DNA from: Sipunculus nudus
Taxonomy: Eukaryota; Annelida; Sipuncula; Golfingiida; Sipunculidae
NCBI GenBank assembly: GCA_026874595.1
Contig: JAPPUL010000071.1
Span: 122,001 to 186,000 of the forward strand
Direction: 5' to 3'
DNA: 64,000 nt
The notes beneath the pieces are model-generated. The model was given only the letters and a program-made list of their open reading frames with translations, ran no database searches and was not told the DNA's origin. Every line of letters begins with the position of its first letter. The first letter of the stretch is position 1. This document shows positions 44,273-53,866 of the stretch, in pieces. A program made the position numbers and the translations under genes.

Positions 44273-45250
44273 ATGAACATATTAGTAACAGGCGGCGCAG
44301 GTTTTATTGGCTCTACATTATGCGATAAACTAGTTGAGGAGAGAGAAAATCAGGTCTTTTGCCTAGATAATTTTACAGATTTTGAAGAGAGTTATCCAAA
44401 AAGCATAAAGCGAAAGAATATAGAAAAGCTTAAAGAGAACCCACAATTCACATTATTTGAAGAGGATATAACAAACTATGAAGGGCTTGGTAAGATATTT
44501 AAAGCATATTCATTTGACGTTATAGTGCACCTAGCAGCACTTGCAGGAGTACTTCCGAGCCTAGAAGATCCATTAACGTATACAAATGTAAATATAAAAG
44601 GGACTCAATATTTGCTTGAACAGTGTAGCGCAAATAATGTAAAGAATTTTGTTTTTGCCTCATCCTCGTCCGTATACGGGATGCAAACAAAGATACCGTT
44701 TGAAGAGAGTGATTGTACAGACAATCCGATATCGCCCTACGGCATGACAAAGAAGGCAGGAGAGCTCCTTTGTTACAATTATCATCATATATTCAACATG
44801 AACATAATAGCAATAAGATTCTTCACAGCCTACGGGCCAAGACAAAGGCCTGATCTTGCAATACACAAGTTCACGCGTATAATAAGCGAAGAGTCTCATG
44901 TGCCGATGTTTGGAGATGGTAGTTCTAAGCGGGATTATGTTTATATATATGATTTAGTAGATGGAATAAAGTCGATAATAGATTTTATTATGGTGCAATC
45001 AAAGCCTATATACGATGTATACAATCTGGGAACAGCAAATACTGTTGAACTTAAATATTTAATATCTTTAATAGCAAAGAACTTAGGTAAGGAAGCGATA
45101 ATAAAGGAGTTACCTATGCAATTGGGTGATGTGCCAATTACGTATGCGAATTTAGAGAAGGCTCAAAAAGCATTTAATTATAACCCTAAAACAAATATAG
45201 AAAAAGGTGTTCCTATATTCATAAAATGGTATATGGACAACATAATATAA
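44273..45250 (+). CDS. NAD-dependent epimerase/dehydratase
   Basis: SDR of the UDP-glucose-4-epimerase/UDP-glucuronate-epimerase type. NILVTGGAGFIGSTLCDKL, VIVHLAALAGVLPSLEDP, FVFASSSSVYG, SPYGMTKKAGELL (Tyr-x3-Lys), FFTAYGPRQRPDLAIHKF and VYNLGTANTVELKYL. 325 residues. Makes a nucleotide sugar, probably for the envelope glycans; which one is undetermined. Confidence 0.9.
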   Translation: MNILVTGGAGFIGSTLCDKLVEERENQVFCLDNFTDFEESYPKSIKRKNIEKLKENPQFTLFEEDITNYEGLGKIFKAYSFDVIVHLAALAGVLPSLEDPLTYTNVNIKGTQYLLEQCSANNVKNFVFASSSSVYGMQTKIPFEESDCTDNPISPYGMTKKAGELLCYNYHHIFNMNIIAIRFFTAYGPRQRPDLAIHKFTRIISEESHVPMFGDGSSKRDYVYIYDLVDGIKSIIDFIMVQSKPIYDVYNLGTANTVELKYLISLIAKNLGKEAIIKELPMQLGDVPITYANLEKAQKAFNYNPKTNIEKGVPIFIKWYMDNII

Positions 45251-45261
45251 TAGTCTTATAA

Positions 45262-46017
45262 CTAAGAGTTAATAAGGCTTTTCATTTGCAAAATAGCTTC
45301 TTTAAGTCCAACAAACAAAGCACGTGATATAATGCCATGCCCAATATTAAACTGTTTTATTTGAGGGATAGAAAGCAAAGGAGTAATATTATTATAATAA
45401 AGGCCGTGTCCTGCATGAACCAAAAGTCCGCACTCAAAAGCATAAGTACAAGCATCTTTAATTTTTTTTAACTCTGCTTTACTCTCGCCAGGCAAATTAA
45501 CATAATGCCCAGTATGAATTTCAACACACTCAGCACCAATCTCTTTAGATGCGTTTATAGCGTCAAAAGAAGGCTCAACAAAAAGCGATACCATAATACC
45601 CCTATCCTTAAAAGGTTTTATATACTCTTTTAAAACATCTACTTTAGAAACGACCTCAAGACCGCCTTCAGTAGTAAGCTCCTCTCGTTTTTCAGGCACA
45701 ATGGTTACATTATGAGGCTTTGTTTTAATCGCAATAGACTGCATTTCTTCAGTTGCCGCCATCTCGAAACACAAAGGTAAAACCATAAGCTCTTTAAGAC
45801 GTCTAACATCTTGGTCTTTAATATGCCTTCTATCCTCACGAAGATGGAAAGTAATACCGTCAGCTCCCGCAAGTTCACAAATATGACCTGCGGCAACGAT
45901 ATCAGGATACAAAGTTCCTCTGCAGTTTCTTATGGTTGCAACATGGTCTATATTAACGCTAAGCCTTTTCCCGCTCATACCTTCTTCTAATACCTTTACC
46001 TTTACCTTGTAATCCAA
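45262..46017 (-). CDS. pdxJ: pyridoxine 5'-phosphate synthase
   Basis: Final ring-forming step of the DXP-dependent PLP route. LSVNIDHVATIRNCRGTLYPDIVAA, ADGITFHLREDRRHI, VTIVPEKREELTTEGGL, VSLFVEP, EIHTGHYVN, and VHAGHGLYYNN. The reading from TTG at 46017 adds MDYKVKVKVLEEG, a run coming from a 6-bp repeat (AAGGTA); the ATG at 45978 (MSGKRLSVNIDH) is the likely true start. Other pdx genes are not in the window. Confidence 0.94.
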   Translation of the reverse strand: MDYKVKVKVLEEGMSGKRLSVNIDHVATIRNCRGTLYPDIVAAGHICELAGADGITFHLREDRRHIKDQDVRRLKELMVLPLCFEMAATEEMQSIAIKTKPHNVTIVPEKREELTTEGGLEVVSKVDVLKEYIKPFKDRGIMVSLFVEPSFDAINASKEIGAECVEIHTGHYVNLPGESKAELKKIKDACTYAFECGLLVHAGHGLYYNNITPLLSIPQIKQFNIGHGIISRALFVGLKEAILQMKSLINS

Positions 46018-46176
46018 GAAATTAAATTAAACAAACTATGACTCTCAAGACAAGTTGAACTATAAAATTAAGAAATAAAATCTTTAAAATAATGACCAAC
46101 AACTAAATACAAATTATTATCTTAAACATAAAAAGTTGTAGGAGGAATGGCATAGTTAAAGTGCTTAAGAAACTTT

Positions 46177-46686
46177 ATGAAGCTAGAAGTAATAAAGGGG
46201 GATATAACAAAGCTTTTAGTTGATGCTATTGTGAATGCGGCAAATTCGTCATTGCTTGGAGGTGGGGGGGTTGATGGTGCGATTCATAGAGCAGGTGGCC
46301 ATGAAATACTTAAAGAGTGTCAAAAGATACGAAAGACTTATGGCGGCTGTAAAGCCGGACATGCGGTAATTACAACGGCAGGCAAGTTAAAAGCGAAAAA
46401 GGTTATTCATACAGTAGGGCCCATATACACAGAAGGCTCCTCTGCCAATGCCGCACTGAAATTAAAAAGCTGTTATATAGAGAGTTTAAAACTTGCACAA
46501 GAGCATAATCTAAAAACGCTTGCGTTTCCAAACATAAGCACCGGAGTATATAGATATCCGAAAGACGAAGCTTGCACTATAGCGATTAAGAGTGTACAAA
46601 GCTTTAAAAGTGATAAGATAGAAAAGGTTATATTTGTCTGTTTTGATGATGAGAATTACAGATTGTACTCTGCAATAATAAACTAA
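46177..46686 (+). CDS. macro-domain (ADP-ribose-binding) protein
   Basis: A 169-residue MacroD-type domain. [27 protein letters not shown] carries the Asn/Gly-rich ADP-ribose loop, HTVGPIY, and [16 protein letters not shown] the second loop. Family members hydrolyse O-acetyl-ADP-ribose or ADP-ribosyl groups. The Shine-Dalgarno GGAGGA at 46141 is ~30 bases from the ATG and stands directly before an M-A-stop mini-frame. Downstream 94 bases later is a uracil-DNA glycosylase of the MUG type. Confidence 0.92.
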   Translation: MKLEVIKGDITKLLVDAIVNAANSSLLGGGGVDGAIHRAGGHEILKECQKIRKTYGGCKAGHAVITTAGKLKAKKVIHTVGPIYTEGSSANAALKLKSCYIESLKLAQEHNLKTLAFPNISTGVYRYPKDEACTIAIKSVQSFKSDKIEKVIFVCFDDENYRLYSAIIN

Positions 46687-46730
46687 AGTAATATGTGCAT
46701 GAAAATATAAAAAACAGGCTGAGAGTAATA

Positions 46731-46770
46731 TAAGAGAAAGACCTGAACTAAAGATAAGAGAAAGACCTCA
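46731..46770. repeat. 15-bp direct repeat, 24-bp period, between the macro and MUG genes
   Basis: ATAAGAGAAAGACCT occurs twice with a 24-base period. Confidence 0.85.
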
Positions 46771-46779
46771 AATTGTAAA

Positions 46780-47322
46780 ATGATACTTAAGGATTTGCTT
46801 AAAGAAGGACTTCTAGTTGTATTTTGCGGAACAGCTCCAAGTAATAAGTCATTTGAAAAAGGAGCGTACTACGCTCATCCGGCAAACCGCTTTTACAAAA
46901 CCTTATATGAAGTAGGCTTTACGGATAAGCTTTTAAAACCATCCGAATATAAAAGTCTTTTATCTTATGGGATAGGACTTACGGATTTAAATAAAAAGGA
47001 GTATGGTAGCGATAAAAGTTTAAGTATAGACTGCTTTGACGCAGTAGCTCTTGACAAAAAGATAAAAAAGTATAAACCAAAATTTTTAGCCTTCACCTCA
47101 AAAACAGCTGGCAAGATATATTTCAAAACCAAAAACATAGCATACGGTCAAACAGGAGACAAAGAAAACAAAGAAAACAAAATGTCTTATACAAATACTC
47201 GAATATACGTGTTACCCTCAACAAGCCCTCTTGCAATAACTTACTGGAATATAAACTATTGGAAAGAACTTGCAAAAGAGATAAGAACATTAAAGAAAGC
47301 TTGCGAAACGAACGCTAGATAA
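46780..47322 (+). CDS. MUG/TDG-type mismatch-specific uracil-DNA glycosylase
   Basis: A 180-residue glycosylase. The catalytic region is VVFCGTAPSNKSFEKGAYYAHPANRFYKTLYEVG, followed by LLSYGIGLTDLNKKEYG and VLPSTSPLAITYWN. Family proteins remove U (or T) mispaired with G. The N-terminal motif has CGTAPSN in place of the common (V)GxNPS(L/x), still with the Asn. Contains an in-frame 9-bp repeat (KENKEN, 47158-47178), and its stop lies in a partly degenerate duplication of TAGATAAAG. Confidence 0.88.
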   Translation: MILKDLLKEGLLVVFCGTAPSNKSFEKGAYYAHPANRFYKTLYEVGFTDKLLKPSEYKSLLSYGIGLTDLNKKEYGSDKSLSIDCFDAVALDKKIKKYKPKFLAFTSKTAGKIYFKTKNIAYGQTGDKENKENKMSYTNTRIYVLPSTSPLAITYWNINYWKELAKEIRTLKKACETNAR

Positions 47323-47338
47323 AGAAGAATAGATAAAG
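47316..47338. repeat. degenerate duplication at the MUG gene stop codon
   Basis: TAGATAAAG recurs 14 bases later, the first copy covering the stop codon; the rest of the unit has diverged. Confidence 0.65.
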
Positions 47339-47478
47339 GCAAGGGTTTGATATTAAAATAATTCTAAGTTCTATGCTAGATGTCTTATACAATGTTTATT
47401 ATCCTTAATATTTTACTACGGCTTATCTTTTTCTCTAAAGTAAGCACCAAAAAACCCAAAAGGAAGGTTTAAAAAGCT

Positions 47479-48981
47479 GTGTCAGATTCAAAAGACTTAC
47501 AAAAAGAACTTGGGAAACTACTAAAAACATACACCGAACAAGTAAACTCCGCAAATGCTCCCGTAGAAACACCAAATATGGGTGAAGACAGGAGTAATAA
47601 GGAATATAAAATAAATTTCAACTTACTGCCAAAAGAGCTTGAAAGTTATTTAAGAGAGTATGTTATTGGACAAGAGGACTCAATAAGCACTATAGCAACA
47701 AAGATTTGTACTCATTTTCACAGGATGTATTACGAACAAGAAAATCCTAATGAAGAGCCTATTGTTGGTAATATTAAAAGTAATATTCTTTTAATTGGAC
47801 CAACGGGTGTTGGCAAAACTTATATTATAAAACTTATTGCAGATAAAATAGGGGTACCATTTGTAAAGGCTGATGCTACAAAGTTTAGTGAAACTGGATA
47901 TGTAGGCGGCGATGTTGAGGATTTGGTACGTGAGCTTGTACGTAAGGCTAATGGGCAGGTTGAGCTTGCTGAATACGGTATAATATACATAGACGAGATA
48001 GACAAAATCGCCTCTATAACAAGCAGTCATAATCCTGATATATCTCGCTCTGGTGTTCAAAGAAATCTTTTAAAGATTATGGAAGAGAGCGAAGTTGATA
48101 TTAAAAACCCTTTTGACATAAGCTCTCAAATGGAAATCATAATGGAGGCACAGCAAAAAAAGAATATACAACGCAAAAAGATAAACACAAAAAATATATT
48201 ATTTATAATGAGCGGTGCTTTTAACGGGATAGAGGAGTTAATAGGAAAACGTCTTAATTTACGCAGTGTTGGATTTAGTCAAGAAAAGACCTCTCAAGAT
48301 AAAAAAAACATAACAAAGGATTTATTAAAACATATAAAACAAGATGATTTAATTGAGTATGGTTTTGAATCTGAGTTTGTAGGGCGACTGCCTGTTCTTA
48401 GCGTACTTGACACACTAACAGAAGATGATTTTTATAAGATACTAAAAAATCCAAAGTCTTCAGTAACCATGAATAAGAAAAGAGATTTCAAATCATACGG
48501 CATAACATTAAATTTTGAAGATGAGGCACTAAAATTAGTATCAAAACTTGCCTCAGGAGAGAAAACAGGAGCACGAAGTCTTGTTAGTCTAATTGAAGAG
48601 AAACTTGTTACATTTGAAAAGAATTTACCATCAACAGAGATAAATGAGCTACTGGTAACAAAAGAGTTAATAGAAAATCCGAGATTAACACTAAATAAGC
48701 TGTTGCTTAAAGAGGATATTGATAGGATAAGAGAAGATTTTAAAGAACATAATATAAATTTAAGTTTTGACGTTGAGGCACTCACTGAAATAGCTAGTCA
48801 GTCACAAATAGAAAATTTAACACCATATGAATACTGCACAAAGGTGTTAAAAGATTATAAATACGGGCTTAAATTGCTTGAGGAGAAGAATTTTGAAGTA
48901 ACAAAGGACGTAATTATAAATCACAAAGAATATCTTGATAGTTTTATAAAAAGCACGTATAAAAGCCGAAAAAAGCTATAA
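47479..48981 (+). CDS. ClpX-like AAA+ ATPase without zinc-binding domain
   Basis: A 500-residue AAA+ ATPase starting at GTG 47479. YVIGQEDSISTIATKICTHF, Walker A LIGPTGVGKTYII (~110), YVGGDVEDLVREL, Walker B IIYIDEIDKIA (~175) and a ClpX-type C-terminal domain (FVGRLPVLSVLDTLTEDDFYKIL, GARSLVSLIEEKL). The N-terminal zinc-binding domain of ClpX is missing; residues 1-50 are unlike it. A ~120-residue C-terminal extension follows. Such proteins are separate from classical ClpX and their protease partner, if any, is unknown. It precedes the LptD-like gene by 38 bases. Confidence 0.85.
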   Translation: MSDSKDLQKELGKLLKTYTEQVNSANAPVETPNMGEDRSNKEYKINFNLLPKELESYLREYVIGQEDSISTIATKICTHFHRMYYEQENPNEEPIVGNIKSNILLIGPTGVGKTYIIKLIADKIGVPFVKADATKFSETGYVGGDVEDLVRELVRKANGQVELAEYGIIYIDEIDKIASITSSHNPDISRSGVQRNLLKIMEESEVDIKNPFDISSQMEIIMEAQQKKNIQRKKINTKNILFIMSGAFNGIEELIGKRLNLRSVGFSQEKTSQDKKNITKDLLKHIKQDDLIEYGFESEFVGRLPVLSVLDTLTEDDFYKILKNPKSSVTMNKKRDFKSYGITLNFEDEALKLVSKLASGEKTGARSLVSLIEEKLVTFEKNLPSTEINELLVTKELIENPRLTLNKLLLKEDIDRIREDFKEHNINLSFDVEALTEIASQSQIENLTPYEYCTKVLKDYKYGLKLLEEKNFEVTKDVIINHKEYLDSFIKSTYKSRKKL

Positions 48982-49019
48982 ACGACAAAAGTTCGTTATG
49001 TTGAGTAAACCTTCAGATT

Positions 49020-50465
49020 ATGCGCAAAATCCTTATAGGCGTTGTAGTAAAGATATGTATATTTTTAGTGTTGCTCTTGGTATATGCAAACAAAAGTTAC
49101 GTACAAACGGTGTCAAAAGTCCGAGCAGATCGTCAAAAGATACTATCGTTGATAGAGAAGGAGAGTAGGGCAAAGATAGAGGAAGCTCTTAATGTCTTTG
49201 ACACAAGGACATTAAAGGAGTTTTTATCTACGTTTGATCTTTTAAAGACAGAGAAGACAAAAAAAGAGTTAATAAATCGGATAATAAAAGAACTGCCAAT
49301 AATTCTAAAACGTAAGGATGAGCTTAAGCTACCTTTTTTAAAGCGTTCATGGAATAAACTAAACGAAAAATATAGTAAAACAATACCAAGCGCCTCAAAG
49401 ACAATAGATTTCATAATATACGAAGCAGCACGAATTCTTTACGTAGACAAAGAAGACAAAAAAGGATACAAAAATATTATACTCTTTGGTAAGGTCAAAT
49501 TAGAACTTGCAAGCTTTACCTTAAAATCAGATATAGTAAAAATAAGACTAAACAAAAAAGAACAGCCAATAGAAGCATATGCGTATGGTAATATAGTAAT
49601 AAACGAAGGCTCTAACGTGATAACAGGGCGTAAGATATATTTCTTTCCGAAAATAGATCGTTCTATAATATCCCAACCGATGGCCTACTTTAGCCCATTT
49701 TACATAGGGGCCGAAGAAGGAAAACGAGTTGCGCCTGATAAATACAATTTTTCAAAAGGCTATATTACTACAGACAATGTAAAGAATTTACATTTTAAAT
49801 TAGCTTTTGATAAAGCTTGGTATTATAGCGATGAATTTATCTGGGTACACGGTGCAACTTATGTAGTTGGACAGACAAATATGTTTTGGAGTCCGCTACT
49901 TTTCAAATCAAGCGTACTAACTGGAGTTTTGACATCTCTTGGTTACGAAAGAGGGATAGGCTGGTATACAAACAATACGCTATATTATATTCCCAGCCAA
50001 TCCATTCGACAAACACGTAAAAAGCGAACAAAGTCTATAACGGGGGCTCCACTAGGCCTTAAGTTCATGCTGGATTATTATCAAAGACTAGGCGTTTATT
50101 TTGGGAACGATTTCATATACAAGAAGTACGGTCTTAGCATTCAAACTAACTTTGGACTGGCTTATGATCGGTCATTAGATTATATAAATGGTCAGTTCAC
50201 CAACTCCTTTGATCATATCGGGAATGACGGCATTCCTGAGGAGACAAACAATTTTCGTTGGAGTACGGATATGAAAGTTAGTTATAATCTTATAAAGAGT
50301 GGGAATGCTAGTAGTATTTTAAATTTATCATTTAATAGTCAGAGTGATCCTGCGTTTAAGAAACATTTTGCAAGTCGCAGAATAGAGAAATTCACATTAT
50401 TTGATGTTTTTAATTTATATAATAAAAAGACACTAAGCACGATAACAGGCTTTAGTGGGGAGTGA
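49020..50465 (+). CDS. N-terminal part of a frameshifted LptD-like outer-membrane protein
   Basis: A signal-anchor (MRKILIGVVVKICIFLVLLLVYA), a helical stretch of ~100 residues, and an OstA-like region (~130-240: IILFGKVKLELASFTLKSDIV...AYAYGNIVINEGSNVITGRKIYF) are followed by beta-rich, aromatic barrel segments. It resembles spirochaete LptD-like proteins (about 1000 residues). The frame ends at TGA 50463-50465, right at GGGG. The next entry continues in the shifted frame. Confidence 0.78.
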   Translation: MRKILIGVVVKICIFLVLLLVYANKSYVQTVSKVRADRQKILSLIEKESRAKIEEALNVFDTRTLKEFLSTFDLLKTEKTKKELINRIIKELPIILKRKDELKLPFLKRSWNKLNEKYSKTIPSASKTIDFIIYEAARILYVDKEDKKGYKNIILFGKVKLELASFTLKSDIVKIRLNKKEQPIEAYAYGNIVINEGSNVITGRKIYFFPKIDRSIISQPMAYFSPFYIGAEEGKRVAPDKYNFSKGYITTDNVKNLHFKLAFDKAWYYSDEFIWVHGATYVVGQTNMFWSPLLFKSSVLTGVLTSLGYERGIGWYTNNTLYYIPSQSIRQTRKKRTKSITGAPLGLKFMLDYYQRLGVYFGNDFIYKKYGLSIQTNFGLAYDRSLDYINGQFTNSFDHIGNDGIPEETNNFRWSTDMKVSYNLIKSGNASSILNLSFNSQSDPAFKKHFASRRIEKFTLFDVFNLYNKKTLSTITGFSGE

Positions 50466-52113
50466 GCACCAAAAACTTGATTTTGGTATAAAATCACGCT
50501 TATATAATTTGACTTTTAATATAAGTGGAGATTTAAATTATCTTTTACAATATGATCTAACAGATCCTAGTAAATTGCCCTTAAATCCCTATTCAACTAA
50601 GTCCTATAAACAATATCTAAGTAGCATTGTTTTCCCCAAAATAGATGTTAGTTATAGTCATTCATTTCAGTTAATCGGAAAAAAAAGAAAAAAAGAAAAG
50701 GTGAAAAAAGAAAAGGAAGAGCCAAAAGAATATGTAAAGACCTTATTAGAAGATTTAGAGGATAAGACAAGCACGGAGAAAAGCATAGAGGAGGAAACAG
50801 AGGAGAGTACTAAGGAAAGTGAGGATGAAGAGGAGGATGAAGAGGAGAAAGAAGAAGAGAAAGAAGAAGATGTTGACACACGTAGTGAATATGAAAAGAT
50901 ATTTGATAAAATAGAGGAGGATGAAGCCCTAATTATAAGCCTACCGCTTACTATAAGTGTTGGAAGCTCTCTAAACCAGACCAGGCGCTACACGACAGGA
51001 CAGACAAATACTTTAATATCGGACATATTTACATCAAGTAGCAATGTAAATGTAAATCTACCATTTAGCTTGTCATATCAGTTTCTAAAATTCACACTCT
51101 CAACATCAGGACGTATAATGTATAATTTACGTCAAACAAAAAATCCAACAGATGCTCAAAAGACATATGATAAGGAGTTTAGTTTCCCATCGTGGAGTAG
51201 TACATCAGCAAGTCAATTAACCTTTAGCTTTTTTGAGGAATATAATTATCTAAAACTCTCACTTGGTGGTGGAGTTAGCTACTCAAAAGCAGATAGGTTT
51301 ACAGGAATAAAGTTTGAAAATGGCGCATACAAAGAAACAAGTGGTCGTTCAGAATCAATATCATACAATGCAAAGTTTGCCTTCTTAAAAAGTTCTCTTT
51401 CTCTAAGCACATCCGATAATTTGTATATAAGCCCACAAGACTTAGATTTAATATCAAGTGGCATTAAAACAAGAGAAGAAGTATTAAATGATCAGCGTGG
51501 AAACCTAAGTATACAAGCATCAACTAATCCATTAAAACCAATAAAGGTAAGCAACTCATATTCCTATTCACGTAAGACAAAAAAAAATATATCAAATAGT
51601 CTAAGCATTTATATCGGGTATGACAAACAAATAAAACTTGCTCACTGGTTTTATTTTCAATCCATAGGTCTTACAAACACATGGTATCATAACTATGAAA
51701 ACCCAAGAAGCAATAGCTTAAGAACCACATTCAACGTATCCTTTGCAATTACCCGATATTGGATATTTACCCTAAAATTAAGTTCAATTAACAAAGAGCT
51801 TTATAGATATAGCAGTAAAGATGCAAGCAAGTACGGTCAAACAAGTCGAAACTTTTTTTTAGACTTATTTGACTCATTTAACTTTTTTAGCCAACGAATA
51901 CGTCAAAGATCACTATTCAAACTCGAACAACTTAGCCTATCAATAGCACACGATCTTCACGAATGGATTGTCAAGTTTGATCTAAACTTGCGTTTCAAAG
52001 AGTTTAGCAAAGGAATATATTATTTTGAACCTGCTATATATGTATCTTTATATTTAAAAGTAATGCCCTCGATTACGTATCCAAAGATAGAAAAAGTATT
52101 CACAAAACAGTAA
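50455..52113 (+). CDS. C-terminal part of the frameshifted LptD-like protein
   Basis: Beta-barrel remainder, read in frame two relative to the upstream part and overlapping by 11 bases. A three-base rather than four-base G run gives STITGFSGSEHQKLDFGIK, a smooth join. Residues ~75-150 hold a strongly charged low-complexity loop (KEKVKKEKEEPKEY to EEDEEEKEEEKEED), after which antiparallel-strand-like patterns run to the C-terminus (FEPAIYVSLYLKVMP). Full length with both parts is ~1030 residues. It would insert LPS or a similar lipid at the cell surface, or act as another outer-membrane barrel. Confidence 0.75.
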   Translation: MGSEHQKLDFGIKSRLYNLTFNISGDLNYLLQYDLTDPSKLPLNPYSTKSYKQYLSSIVFPKIDVSYSHSFQLIGKKRKKEKVKKEKEEPKEYVKTLLEDLEDKTSTEKSIEEETEESTKESEDEEEDEEEKEEEKEEDVDTRSEYEKIFDKIEEDEALIISLPLTISVGSSLNQTRRYTTGQTNTLISDIFTSSSNVNVNLPFSLSYQFLKFTLSTSGRIMYNLRQTKNPTDAQKTYDKEFSFPSWSSTSASQLTFSFFEEYNYLKLSLGGGVSYSKADRFTGIKFENGAYKETSGRSESISYNAKFAFLKSSLSLSTSDNLYISPQDLDLISSGIKTREEVLNDQRGNLSIQASTNPLKPIKVSNSYSYSRKTKKNISNSLSIYIGYDKQIKLAHWFYFQSIGLTNTWYHNYENPRSNSLRTTFNVSFAITRYWIFTLKLSSINKELYRYSSKDASKYGQTSRNFFLDLFDSFNFFSQRIRQRSLFKLEQLSLSIAHDLHEWIVKFDLNLRFKEFSKGIYYFEPAIYVSLYLKVMPSITYPKIEKVFTKQ

Positions 52114-52224
52114 CTTGTTTAGTTTTAAGATTGTTTGTTTTATAAAACTATTTGCTTATATTCTATTGATTATTAGATTTAAATTCTTTATAAAACAGAA
52201 GAAGTAGAAAATGGAGATAGTACG

Positions 52225-53838
52225 ATGCAACAAAAGATATTGATAGCAGAACCTCTTGCAGTAGAAGGAGTTAAAAGATTAAAAGACGCTGGTAATTTTG
52301 AGGTTATAGAATCTAAAAAGGTCTTAAAAGAAGATGAACTTATAGAGAAGATAGGTGATTTTGATGCAATTATAGTAAGGAGCGGCTCTAAGGTAAGTGC
52401 CAAAGTTATAGAACATGCAAAGAAGTTAAAGATAATAGCGCGAGCAGGAGTGGGTATAGATAATGTAGACGTAAAAGCGGCAACGTCGAAAGGAATACTT
52501 GTAATAAACGCACCGGCAGGAAATACAACATCAACAGCCGAACAAACTTGGGCATTAATATTATCGCTTGCAAGAAAGATATCATGGGCTCACCAATCGA
52601 TATTGGCCTCAAAGTGGGATAGGAAAGCGTATGCAGGGATGCAGCTTAACGGAAAAACTCTTGGTATAATAGGGCTTGGACGTATTGGAATGGAAGTTTT
52701 AACTATAGGAAAAGGGTTTGGCATGAACATAATGGGTTATGATCCTTATCTATCTCTTGATCAAGCAAAACTACTAGGTGTTAAATTATCAACGCTTTTA
52801 GAAATATATAAAGAGGCAGACGTCATAACAATCCATACTCCTTTAAATGCAAATACAAAAAATCTGATAACAAAAAAAGAACTTAGCCAGATGAAAAAAA
52901 CGGCTTTATTAATAAATTGTGCACGTGGTGGGATAGTGGTGGAAGAGGATTTAAGTGAAGCATTAAAAGAGAATAAGATAATGGGAGCGGCGTTTGATAC
53001 ATTCGTAAAAGAGCCACCCTCTGAGGATAATCCTTTAATACGACTTCCCAACTTCCTATGTACTCCTCATCTTGGTGCGGCGACAAAGGAGGCTCAAATA
53101 AGTGTGGCAATAGAAACCAGTGAGGGTGTTGTTGACTTTTTTAAAAAAGGTATAACAAAAAACGCAATTAACTTCCCATCAATATCGCCGGATATATATG
53201 CTAAGAGTAAGGGATTAATAAGTCTTTGTGAATCTCTTGGGATAGTTTTAGGATGTATACGTCGTGGCAATATGAAATCATTTGAAATAATATTTCCTGA
53301 ATCCCTAAAAGATGCTCCCATACACATCATGAAATTGTCTGCAGTTAAGGGATTTCTTGAACCAATACTATCAGAGCAGATAAACTTTATAAACGCATTA
53401 AACATTGCTGAAGAACGGGGTATTAATGTCAAAGAATCTTTTACTAAAGTAAGTCCCAAAACCATCTTAACTAAATCTTCAGATGCTAATACTATTGTAC
53501 TTGAGGTTATAACCGAAGAAGGGAATTACAGAGTGGCTGGGACTGTATACATGGAGGAGGCAATACGTATAACTTGTATAAATAGTTATGAATTTGATTT
53601 AGAACCACTGGGCGATTGGATAATGGTAGAAAATAAGGATGTTCCTGGAGTTGTTGGCATACTTGGTACTATTCTCGGCAACAATAAGGTGAATATTGCT
53701 ACGATGCAACTTGGTAGAAAAGAAAAGGGAACTAGTGCGCTGACTTGTATCCGATTGGATGAGCCTCTTAGTCCTGATGTTCTTGCGCAGATTAAAACAC
53801 AAGACGAAATTATAGATGTTATACCTATTGCTTTTTAG
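52225..53838 (+). CDS. serA: D-3-phosphoglycerate dehydrogenase
   Basis: First step of serine synthesis. LGIIGLGRIGMEVL binds NAD; NCARGGIVVEEDLSEAL, PHLGAATKEAQ with the catalytic His; ARAGVGIDNVDVKAATSKGI. A middle regulatory domain and a C-terminal ACT domain (VPGVVGILGTILGNNKVNIATMQLG, ~460-537) make 537 residues, the long type. ATG at 52225. Confidence 0.95.
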   Translation: MQQKILIAEPLAVEGVKRLKDAGNFEVIESKKVLKEDELIEKIGDFDAIIVRSGSKVSAKVIEHAKKLKIIARAGVGIDNVDVKAATSKGILVINAPAGNTTSTAEQTWALILSLARKISWAHQSILASKWDRKAYAGMQLNGKTLGIIGLGRIGMEVLTIGKGFGMNIMGYDPYLSLDQAKLLGVKLSTLLEIYKEADVITIHTPLNANTKNLITKKELSQMKKTALLINCARGGIVVEEDLSEALKENKIMGAAFDTFVKEPPSEDNPLIRLPNFLCTPHLGAATKEAQISVAIETSEGVVDFFKKGITKNAINFPSISPDIYAKSKGLISLCESLGIVLGCIRRGNMKSFEIIFPESLKDAPIHIMKLSAVKGFLEPILSEQINFINALNIAEERGINVKESFTKVSPKTILTKSSDANTIVLEVITEEGNYRVAGTVYMEEAIRITCINSYEFDLEPLGDWIMVENKDVPGVVGILGTILGNNKVNIATMQLGRKEKGTSALTCIRLDEPLSPDVLAQIKTQDEIIDVIPIAF

Positions 53839-53866
53839 AGCGTTTTTAATACCAAATGCCTTTTAG

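Noticed and set aside
46147-46155. ATG-GCA-TAG mini-ORF after GGAGGA
   Set aside because: Too short and the spacing is only two bases; mentioned as an oddity, not as a gene.
50667-50879. minus-strand Ser-rich frame opposite the charged loop
   Set aside because: Antisense shadow of GAA/AAG codons.
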